From Triticum aestivum (lineage: Eukaryota > Streptophyta > Magnoliopsida > Poales > Poaceae), in contig NC_057809.1 in assembly GCF_018294505.1 (NCBI RefSeq), forward strand, positions 512,136,013 through 512,200,012: a stretch of DNA of 64,000 nt, given 5' to 3'. The first letter of the stretch is position 1. Each line of letters opens with the position of its first letter. A model generated the notes under the pieces. The model was not told where the DNA came from. It searched no databases and was given only the letters and a program-made list of their open reading frames with translations. Both the position numbers and the translations under genes were made by a program. Of the stretch, positions 56,191-64,000 are shown in pieces.

Positions 56191-57780
56191 GTGGTACTTC
56201 ATATCTCCTCAACTTTTTTATCTCAACCAGAAAATAGATCTTAACTTGGTTACTCTACTTTCTTTTCAGCTCTTAGAATTTAGTTCTTAGTTCAAAGAAA
56301 ACAATGGCTGCTAAATATCATTTATCCGGTTTCCCCCTTTTATGATCACTATACGATCAGAATATGTGCTTCGTGTCATAATAGCACTGCTCGACCCATC
56401 AAGATAAACAAGCTTAGTTTTTCAAATACGAATATGATATTATTAGAACAGATTCGTTTAATTGGTCAGCTAAATGTTCCTAAATTAGTTTCGAAAATGC
56501 ATGTTCGTCGCTCGGGTGTGTATCTCTACAGGGTGCCCACGGTGGGCCGGCCCACCCTGGGATTTTGGGTCGTCCCAGGCCCCGATTCCCCTCTGTTCTG
56601 CTACGCGCTTCCGATCTCTACTCGCCCCCAGCCGCCTACCTCGCCGGTGACTTGCCGTCCCCAGACAACGTGACTCTAGGAGGAGACACCGGACTAACAG
56701 GAGGTCAGGAGCCGCACGCCCAACAGTGTCACCGCTGCCCGGGCGCGCTGCCGTGCCTACCTTCCCAGTTTGTTCAGGGCTCAGGCGTGCAACACCCACT
56801 AAGCCAACCTGATTTATCCTGAAATAAGTCCTCAACACTCAGCAGCTACTCCTCATCACCCATTTTCTAATTGATTCATTACTCATTACGCAGGACTGTC
56901 ATTAGGGTTTGTTGTGTGCTCAGTGCTACCTACACTTAATGGTTCAGATGTATTTCAGTAATCTTTAGTACATGTAAAGTTCACAGGGTTTTCAAAATTC
57001 CGGCCCTAGGAACAGACACTAGTCATTTTGGATTGTTGGTCGTAGTGACATTGACCCAGATTACTACTACAAGCCAGGTTTTTGAAAAATTTACTTGTCT
57101 TTCTTACTCATTCGATATAATATCCAATTATTCACATCGAGTAGTTGTAAACAATAAGTGCTAGACAAACTTCTTGATTCAGATTTTGGACGGTCTCTTA
57201 CTGCAGTTACAATTCTGCATACTTGTCCTAGTGAGCTCACAAGTAAATGATTGATTCACTACATATATGCTTGCCTTGTCATATTTGTTGTCAATATTCT
57301 TTTAGGGTGGACCACCCTGTTTCTAAATACTACAACCATAGACATGAGTGAATAGTATTTCTCTATGTGATCTCTTCCATTATGTGTGGGCAACGAACAC
57401 TGCATTGTATAGAAAGAAAGTGTCATTTCCAGATTTTACATAGGCTTCGATCTTTTACATGGAATACAATCTGCCTACTTGCTTTGTGTCGCATTACCAA
57501 CACCCCCCCTTGAAGCTAAGCATTATGCCACTCATAATTCCTTAGTTTATTTGTTCAAATATGAATTTCATATAATTCTAATGTTCCTACTTCAGTTTTG
57601 AAATGTGTGTCTTCCTATTATAGAGACATATGGGGTTTGTATTTCTGTGTGTGGTCTGGTCAGCACGGTTGGGGGTGAACTTTGCATATGCAGGGGTTTA
57701 TAGGGAGACACGCTTCGAGTTGAATATGCAATGCATTCCATAGATAATCTGACTACTTTTTATGTTTTCATGAATCTCAG
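56191..57780 (+). other. Long first intron of the CACTA gene, with a GC-rich block
   Basis: The intron starts GTGGTA and ends CTCAG. A GC-rich block at about 56520-56830 contrasts with AT-rich flanks. Its plus-strand frame (56565-56822) and a minus-strand frame both lack known motifs. The block may be an inserted or captured fragment; no ends or duplication were identified. Confidence 0.45.
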
Positions 57781-59148
57781 ATTCTGAACATCATCATAAT
57801 GATTATGAGCTTGTGCGCATGAAAAGAATAAAGCAGAACAATGCCATGGCTGTCAACCTTGGCATTAAGGGACTGAAATCAAGTCTGGATGCAATGCAAT
57901 GCAAACGCTCTCCACCTACAGATTCATGCTGAGAATATGATCCTAGCTGTGATTCTGAGCTAGAGGGAGACCTAAGTCAATGTAGCTCCCTAGTGGAGGA
58001 GTCAGAGGAAGATGCCCTATCTTATTCACCCATCAAGGTGCTTGCTCTAACTTTCCAAGGTTATATTTGTCGCACATATCTTGCAACTGTTGCTTTGCAT
58101 TCCTTCTACTTTGTTGAACTGCCATTAGCTTAGTTTACACATCGTGTATGTGAATATAGCCTACCTATCCATTTTCAGTACATATTCCATCTGTCATCAT
58201 ACCATATTTATCCATTCAAATGATGTTCTTGTGTATCAGACGTTCAAAAGGAAGAGGGCGATTGCTGATCGTGGAGGAGCACAAGCAAAGTATTTGGAAA
58301 AGGTAGTGGCACCTGATAAATCAAATAGCCCATTAGGTGTAGTTGCAATATCACCTGACCCACAAAACACCCCAACTCTAGCAGACTCTAGCCCTACTAC
58401 ATTGGTCATTTCTGATGCCCCAACTCAGTAGACCCCAACTGCAGCAAACATTATGATTATGCCAGTTGACATAGCACCAGCTCTACGATGCAAAACCCAC
58501 ATTCCAGCAAAGAGTACACCAAATCCAATTGCCAAATCCCTTTTCGAACCAGAGAGAGCCCCAATTGCAGCAAATAGGACCCCTATTCCATTTCTTCCTA
58601 GTTTAGAAGACAAAGCTTATATTGTTGTCAGAAACTTTGTGCGCATCTTTCCTTCATGGAAAGATTATACCACAGACACAGAACAATTTCCAGTCTTCCT
58701 CCTCAACTTACGTGTAAGTAATGTACTAATGTTATTCATGGTCATTACTGCATATGTTTCTGCTGACAGAAGACACAAGATTTCATTCTTTTAAATAGGC
58801 GAGGACCAAACTAGATGTGAAGACGAGCAAGGGTTGGTTGTACTTTTCAAGCACTCGTTGATGAAGTATCGTTCCTACTTGAGGCAAGCGCACTTCGATG
58901 GCAAGCCTCTAAACGAAATTGCTATAAAGTCTCCGGTGCTACATTTATCCGACGGTGATTGGAATAATCTTGTTACACATTGGTCTCAGCTGCAGCGTAA
59001 GGTACTATCTATGATATCACATCACAATTTGAACTACATTTCTGCATTTGCCTTAACGTCTCACTTGTACGAAAACTGTTAGCATAAGAACATTCGTTCT
59101 CAAGGGACCACAGAATCTCGCAACTATACTGCACACTACATTGCTCTT

Positions 59149-59724
59149 GTGAGTACCTCTTGCCCTATATGACCATACTTACTTTCATAGCTGTTTGATT
59201 ATGTAGCATCACTACACATGTTAGCCTCGTTATCGTCCATTTGGTGGACATTATTAGATCTGTATGGACTCTTACATAAATTTAGAATCAACCCAATGCA
59301 TTTGAAGAGGTTTAGCTCTGTAGTCCTCTTGTAAGGACTGGACGTCGTCTATCACTGTACTTACATTAACAGCTACTCCCTCCGTCCCATAATATAAGAA
59401 CGTTTTGTACAGTACACCAGTGTTCAAAAAACGCTTGTATTATGGGAAGAGGGATTGGTTCATTGTGTAACATTCTGCATCTTATCTCCCTCGCCCACCA
59501 TTTACTAAAAAGGATCATATCTATATTTAATCTTACCAAAAAGTAGAATACACAGACAATGCCAATGCAGAAGTGTAGCCCATTGCTCTGGTCAGTACAT
59601 TTTGTCCTGTAATGCTTGTACTTCCAGGGATTGGTAGTTTATTATGTAGCATCAATCTGCATCTTATCTTCATTATCCTCTATCCCTTCGAGTATTATCA
59701 TATCTATAATTACTCTGAGTACAG
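59149..59724 (+). other. Intron region of the CACTA gene
   Basis: Contains a Stowaway-like MITE and, near 59570-59590, a short echo of the exon 5 end (CCATTGCTCTGGTCAGTAC beside CATTGCTCTTGTGAGTAC). The echo suggests a small local duplication of the splice region. Confidence 0.5.
59376..59455. mobile_element. Stowaway-type (Tc1/Mariner) MITE, about 80 bp
   Basis: Starts CTCCCTCCGTCCCATAATAT after a TA dinucleotide. It ends with the inverted counterpart ATTATGGGAAGAGGGA, in which a few bases differ. The right TA is not preserved (TT follows). The arms would form a hairpin. Confidence 0.75.
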
Positions 59725-59819
59725 GTAATGCTTATGAAGAAGATTCTGTGCTGAAATTCTTGAGTTATCCTTCCCTTGACATGGAGAAGGGCATTATAAA
59801 GACGGTGTTAACTGTTAAT

Positions 59820-60362
59820 GTAAGTCAGTCCTTCTAAAGCCTTTATCCTCAACTACTGTTTAATTTGCTCATACTCCCTATCGTTTACTGCTGTTTAGTT
59901 TACTGTTTCTACCAAAATGCATGTTCGCAACAACCGTAAGTTCTAAGTTTTACTTGTAAAACCAAATTCCATATTCATACCATGCACATTACTCAATACT
60001 TCCTGTATGTATGCTTGTTTTTGTGGATCTATAATCCAGTGTGTGGTGAAGCAGCCCACGTTTGCACCTTGTCATCTCATGTTTTATCTTACTGATGTGG
60101 CTGATGATATGAACAACATGCCATGCACATTAACCAAAATAGATACAATGATTTTCTTTGCCCTTCATCTATGCTTGTTATGTTGACATGGTAATCCAGT
60201 AGTGTGGTGAAGCTCCCCGCATTATGAACAATGCCAAATTATGCTATTGATATTTTGAACTTACTCTTTACTTTCTAATTTGAAATTGGATGGAATTGAC
60301 AGCACAGTTATCATCTTTGTTTATACACGTGCAAAACATGTCATCTCTCTGCTTTGTTTCAG
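59820..60362 (+). other. Last intron of the CACTA gene
   Basis: Starts GTAAGTCAG and ends TTGTTTCAG, both good splice signals. GTGTGGTGAAGC occurs twice, at about 60040 and 60195, with neighbouring similarity (ATAATCCAGT/GTAATCCAGT), so a ~155-bp unit is partly duplicated. No gene is seen. Confidence 0.55.
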
Positions 60363-60764
60363 GGTGATATGCCTAATGGCATGCACAAGTCTGCTGAAGG
60401 CTGTGCGACAAACCCAACATATATTGCAGCAAAGAAGGCAAAACATCTTGAAGATAGTGAGACAACCCCAAAGTCTTGTCTTGATGCAGTGTTCAAGTTA
60501 CTTGAGACTAGCAGTCAGACAAGCTCACATAATTCATTGTCTGAATCAGTTCGACTTCTTAAGTCCCAAGTTCTAGCAGAAAGGCATTCTGCAACTCAAC
60601 TTCGACTTGAAGTCCTATCTCTAAGAAAGATTGTGGAGAACACCAATGAGAACCTCATCGCTAAACAGCTACACCTGGAAGCTATGACCGACATGCTAGG
60701 CCGGTCTCACAGCCTTGCTCAGCAGCTTGCGCAGCAGTTCCTGCGCAAGGCTAACCTTTCTTAA

Positions 60765-61039
60765 ATTGTCTTGGAAGTGGTCTCGGTTCAATATTATTTT
60801 GTTACGCTGCAATGTTGCCTAGTTTTCGTAATCTGCTTCTTCGTTGCGCTTTATGATCACTGGTGGCAAACTTCGATGCCCAGTGGATGTAATATACCAT
60901 AAATCCTTTATTGTATAGTGTAGGTTTATTCCTAGTTACTATGCCATAATTTCTTTATTGTATAGAGTAGGTTTGTTCTTAATTCCTACTAGTTACTGCC
61001 ATCATTCGCTATCTGGAAAAATCAGATGTAGTCGACCGG
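60765..61039 (+). other. 3' flank of the CACTA gene
   Basis: AT-rich, with a small repeat: TTTATTGTATAG(T/A)GTAGGTTT at about 60905 and 60955. A polyadenylation region is plausible, but no unique signal stands out. Confidence 0.45.
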
Positions 61040-61930
61040 GCCGAAACATTCACCTCTAACGGGCCTGGTGTTTAGCAGGCCACAATTGGGCCGGCCTACA
61101 TATTTCTTGGGCCCGAATGATTGGGGCCTTCACACTTTGCGCGAGGCCCACAACTTACACCGGCCTATATTTTAGTTGGGCCTTTTGTGGACCCAGTGCT
61201 TAGTTTGGCCCAGGTAGTGTTGGGCCATTAACAGGCTAAATATTGTACTGGCCTGTTATGGCCCAGATGAAACCGTGGGCGTTTAGGAGGCCGAAATGCA
61301 TATTGGGCCTCAATTTTCACTAGTCGTCGACGGGCCTTCAGCAGGCTAAAATGTAGACTAGGCCTTTTTGGGCCCATTTATATAACGAGCAGTTACCAGG
61401 CCGAAACATATCTCGGGCCTTAGTTGGCCCACTGATATCATGGGCCTTTAAGAGGCCGAAAGCTTAGTACAGACATCAACGGGCCGAATTATGCGACAGG
61501 CCTTTAACAGGCCCAAAGTCATGTTGGGCTTAACTGTTGCCACCTTTATCACGGGCCATTAGTGGGCCCGATGTCCCGTCGGACCATATATGGCCCATGG
61601 GCAGCACAGGCCATTCCCAGGCCGAAAGTCACACCAGGCTGAAATGGGCCCATGTCTACATCGGGCCTCTAACAGGCCGAAAGTCACTGGGCTGTAATTG
61701 GGCCCAAATATTCGGCGAACAATTAACGGGCCAGATCTGGCTTCGGGCCGTAAATGGGCCCAAATATTCGGCGAATAATTAACGGGCCAGATCTGGCTTC
61801 GGGCCGTAAATGGGCCTTTATTAAGCAGGCCGTTATTCGGCTGGCCCACTAGTACGTGAGTAAGTACTACGGGCCTTTGACTGGGCCGGCCTTTTTAACC
61901 TATATGGGCCTCTGTTGGGCTGTGCCACGT
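61040..61930 (+). repeat. GGGCC/AGGCCGAAA-rich subterminal repeat region
   Basis: GGGCC, GGCCT and AGGCCGAAA recur every 15-40 bp for 0.9 kb, often arranged as AGGCCGAAA(G/A)... then TGGGCC. No protein is encoded. Its position 0.4-1.3 kb from the right terminus fits a subterminal repeat zone, though the motif differs from the GATGAACAG arrays of the left arm. Confidence 0.8.
61700..61811 (+). repeat. 56-bp tandem duplication
   Basis: The unit starting GGGCCCAAATATTCGGCGAA at 61700 repeats at 61756 with one base change (AACAATT to AATAATT). It lies inside the GGGCC-rich zone. Confidence 0.92.
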
Positions 61931-62324
61931 GTCAACGTATCATAGGCACTTTGGGTCCAATGAGTGGATGACATCTGTCGCAACGGTGAGCCGACACGTG
62001 TTTCCTCCAGCCAATTATGATTTTACATGTGGAAAATCCCCATTGGTCGGGGCTGTTAACAGGTTATCGGATCCAAAACCGGACCCGATACCTTAACGGT
62101 GTTCCATTACGGTGGATGCCACGTGTCGGTCACCCTTGACGAAAGCACTTCTGTGACGCGCGATATATCGTCATGGAAGTGGACACTTCCATGATGATAA
62201 TTTTGGTAATGTCATGGAACACTTCTATGACAACACAGGTATGACTATCTTGATTCTGTCATAAATTTGTCGTGGATGTACATGCATGACAGAAAACATG
62301 ACCTACTGTGACAAACACGTATCA
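61931..62324 (+). repeat. Right subterminal region with ATGACA/CATGGAA motifs
   Basis: CATGGAAGTG, TATGACAA, CATGACAG and related words cluster between 62170 and 62320, in both orientations. They mirror the left subterminal region. Before that, ACACGTGTC/CACGTGTC palindromes occur near 61925, 61994 and 62121. Confidence 0.7.
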
Positions 62325-62351
62325 TCACGGAAGTGTATTTTTTTTGTAGTG
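62325..62351 (-). repeat. Right terminal inverted repeat of the CACTA
   Basis: The plus strand ends TTTTTTTTGTAGTG. Its reverse complement matches the left terminus at 25 of 27 positions. Confidence 0.92.
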
Positions 62352-62354
62352 CAT
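62352..62354 (+). repeat. Target site duplication CAT (right) of the CACTA
   Basis: Identical to the CAT at 20662-20664 and directly adjacent to GTAGTG. Confidence 0.9.
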
Positions 62355-63157
62355 CTTTCTTATCCGCCAAGTATTTGGGGTAGTTCCACTTCCAGTGACC
62401 ATTCCCTTTGCAGTAGAAGCACTCAGTTTCAGGCTTAGGTCTAGCTTTGGGTTTCTTCACGGGAGTGGCAACTTGCATGTAATTCTTCTTGAAGTTCCCT
62501 TTCTTTTCCTTTTCCCTTTTTCTTGAAACTAGTGGTCTTGTCAACCATCAACACTTCATGCTTTTTCTTGATTTCTACCTTCGCTGATTTCAGTATCGCA
62601 AACAACTCGGGAATTGTTTTCGTCATCCCTTGCATATTGTAGTTCATCACGAAGTTCTAGTAGCTTGTTGATAGTGACTAGAGAACTCTTTCAATCACTA
62701 TCTTATCTGGAAGATTAACTCCCACTTGATTCAAGCGATTGTACTACCCACACATTCTGAGTACATGCTCACTGGCTGAGCCATTCTCCTCCATCTTGTA
62801 GGCAAAGTACTTGTCAGAGGTCTCAAACCTCTCGACATGGGCATGAGTCTGAAATACCAATTTCAACTCCTGGAACATCTCATATGCTCCATGGTGTTCA
62901 AAACATTGTTGAAGTCCCGGTTCTAAGCCGTAAAGCATGGTGCACTAAACTATCAAGTAGTCATCATACTGAGCTTGTCAAACGTTCATAACGTCTGCAT
63001 TTGCTCCTATAATAGGTCTGTCACCTAGCGGTGCATCAAGGACATAATTCTTCTATGCAACAACGAGAATAATCCTCAGATCATGGACATAGTCCGCATC
63101 ATTGCTACTATCATATTTCCACTTAGTTTTCTCTAGGAACACATCAAAATAAAACAT
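62352..63157 (-). pseudogene. Copia gag with zinc knuckle, 5' half of the Angela-like element
   Basis: On the minus strand, reading starts at or shortly upstream of the ATG at 63157 (MFYFDVFLEK). It passes the gag core: AMLYGLEPGLQ-like text near 62950-62900, FQELKLVFQTHAHVERFE near 62870-62820, and MNYNMQGMTKTIPELFAIL near 62645-62585. It ends with the zinc knuckle CFYCKGNGHWKWNYPKY near 62425-62375, in which the final Cys is Tyr. Stops occur near 63055, 62965 and 62745, and frames shift near 62500. The CACTA inserted three codons after YLADK. Confidence 0.88.
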
Positions 63158-63971
63158 GGGAGCTATATGCGAGCTATTGATCTATAACATAGATATGCAA
63201 ATACTATCAGGACTAAGTTCATGATAAATTAAGTTCAATTAATCATATTAGTTAAGAACTCCCACTTAGATAGAGATCCCTCGAGTCATATAAATGATCA
63301 CGTTAAACATATCAACTAAACCAAGTCTGATCATCACGTGAGATGGAGTAGTCTTGAATGGTGAACATCTCTATTTTGATCATATCTACTATATGATTCA
63401 CGTTCGACCTTTCGGTCTCCAGTGTTCCAAGGCCATGTTTGTACATGCTAGGCTCGTCAAGTTTAACCCGAGTATTCCGCATGTGCAAACTGTCTTGCAT
63501 CCGTTGTATGTGAACGTAGAGCTTATCACAGCCGATCATCACATGGTGTTTCGGCACGATGAACTGTCGCAATGGTGCATACTTAGGGAGAAAACTTATA
63601 CCTTGAAATTTTTAGTGAGGGGTCATCTTATAATGCTACCATCGTACTAAGCAAAATAAGATGCATAAAAGATAAACATCACATGCAATCAAAATATGTG
63701 ACATGATATGGCCATCATCATCTTGTGCCTTTGATCTCCATCTCCAAAGCACCGTCATGATTTCCATCGTCACCGGCTTGACACCTTGATCTCCATCATA
63801 CCGTCGTTGTCGTCTCGCCAACTATTGCTTCTACAATGATTGCTAACGCATAGTGATAAAGTAAAGCAATTACATGGTGATTTAAAGCGACAACCATAAG
63901 GCTCCTGCCAGTTGTCGATAACTTTTACAAAACATGATCATCTCATACAATAACTTATATCACATCATGTC
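63158..63971 (-). other. 5' untranslated leader of the Angela-like Copia element
   Basis: The minus strand here follows the leader of Angela-type elements as I remember it: for example GTGATGATCAGACTTGGTTTAG near 63340-63320, and the AATCATATAGTAGATATGATC stretch near 63400-63375. No convincing coding frame. The primer site and 5' LTR expected upstream are not reached. Confidence 0.65.
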
Positions 63972-64000
63972 TGAAGGAAATATGTCGTAGAGGCAAGAAT
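63972..64000 (+). repeat. Start of another Angela-type LTR, opposite orientation
   Basis: The last 29 bases read TGAAGGAAATATG then TAGAGGCAA on the plus strand. They match the first 29 bases of the minus-strand LTR at 17628 apart from five differences. No polypurine tract precedes it, so it would be a 5' or solo LTR inserted head-on into the leader. Only its first bases are in the window. Confidence 0.55.

Larger units (their letters stand above)
55932..60764 (+). pseudogene. Seven-exon CACTA gene of the plant transposase (Ptta/En/Spm) type
   Basis: Proposed exons are 55932-56190, 57781-58037, 58240-58711, 58799-59001, 59083-59148, about 59725-59819 and 60363-60764. Exons 1 to 5 join in phase at GT/AG sites, and 6 to 7 also join in phase; the 5-6 join is unresolved. 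Exon 1 encodes a Pro/Arg/Ser-rich start with a basic RRRKR end. Exon 2 has the ELVRMKRIKQNNAM segment. Exons 3-5 carry the domain I relate to Ptta/En/Spm plant transposase (SLMKYRSYLRQAHFDG, VTHWSQLQRK, GTTESRNYTAHY). Exon 7 is a coiled coil. In-frame stops occur at 57930-57932 and 58429-58431. Function in such elements is unproven; end binding is a guess. Confidence 0.65.
20665..62351 (+). mobile_element. CACTA (En/Spm-type) DNA transposon, 41.7 kb including nested elements
   Basis: Termini are CACTAC plus eight A at the left and the inverted counterpart ending GTAGTG at the right. Over the first 27 bases they differ at two positions. CAT flanks both sides, and the Copia frame resumes when the element is removed. 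Without the LARD the element is about 13.3 kb, in the range of Triticeae Caspar/Jorge-type elements. Both arms carry ATGACA-type subterminal motifs. The right arm holds a gene related to the Ptta/En/Spm accessory ORF. No TNP2 transposase motifs were found in either arm, so mobility would need a transposase from elsewhere. Strand is set by the gene direction. Confidence 0.93.
14319..63971 (-). mobile_element. Angela/WIS/BARE-type Ty1/Copia element, split by a solo LTR and a giant CACTA
   Basis: Read on the minus strand: 5' leader (63971-63158), gag (63157-62352), then after the CACTA interruption protease, integrase, RT and RNase H (20664-17641), a polypurine tract and the 3' LTR (17628-14319). 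Domain order protease-integrase-RT is that of Copia. The two body halves rejoin in frame once the CACTA and one CAT copy are removed. The 5' LTR is outside the window or lost. The last bases of the 3' LTR, normally ending AACA, are missing at 14319. Stops throughout make it defective. Confidence 0.88.

Overview
The window is a block of nested transposable elements from a large grass genome, most likely a Triticeae species (wheat, Aegilops or barley). I reach this from the element types: a Tat-lineage Gypsy element with a Fatima-like LTR, an Angela/WIS/BARE-type Copia element, Athila-type LTRs of the Sabrina/WHAM kind, a chromodomain (Tekay/Del) Gypsy element, a large retrotransposon derivative (LARD) and a Caspar/Jorge-style CACTA transposon. 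Family names are recognised from memory, not from a search. I see no single-copy host gene, no rRNA or tRNA gene and no CRISPR array.

Layout from the left. Bases 1-8455 are the 3' part of a plus-strand Tat-type Gypsy element: decayed protease, reverse transcriptase (RT), two RNase H domains, integrase, then a spliced antisense accessory gene and the 3' LTR. Bases 8456 to about 9240 are unassigned. About 9240-13305 is a second, heavily deleted plus-strand Gypsy element with an RT scrap, internal duplications, an antisense B3-like ORF with its own TATA box, and a 915-bp 3' LTR. Bases 13306-14318 are the 3' part of an Athila-type LTR.

From 14319 to nearly the right end lies one minus-strand Angela-like Copia element. 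Its 3' LTR is split by a 1576-bp solo LTR with a perfect GAGAT duplication. Its body is split between the gag zinc knuckle and the protease by a CACTA transposon running 20665-62351 (41.7 kb), flanked by a CAT duplication. Removing the CACTA and one CAT restores the Copia reading frame, so this boundary is very well supported.

The CACTA's own DNA is about 13.3 kb. The left arm carries subterminal repeats and a 0.55-kb duplication. The right arm carries a seven-exon gene resembling the Ptta/En/Spm accessory ORF, a duplicated coiled-coil exon, a Stowaway-like MITE and GGGCC-rich repeats. I find no TNP2-type transposase, so the copy looks non-autonomous.

Inside the CACTA sits a minus-strand LARD (about 23684-52023), with a complete 4469-bp 5' LTR, a 3657-bp non-coding interior and a broken 3' LTR. 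That 3' LTR holds a 5'-truncated Athila-type element (24790-42589). The Athila 3' LTR in turn holds a compound of chromodomain Gypsy sequence (25248-37079) with three LTR starts, two primer binding sites, an accessory ORF, gag and pol. All element genes carry stops or frameshifts. The region records at least five rounds of insertion followed by deletions at short matches.
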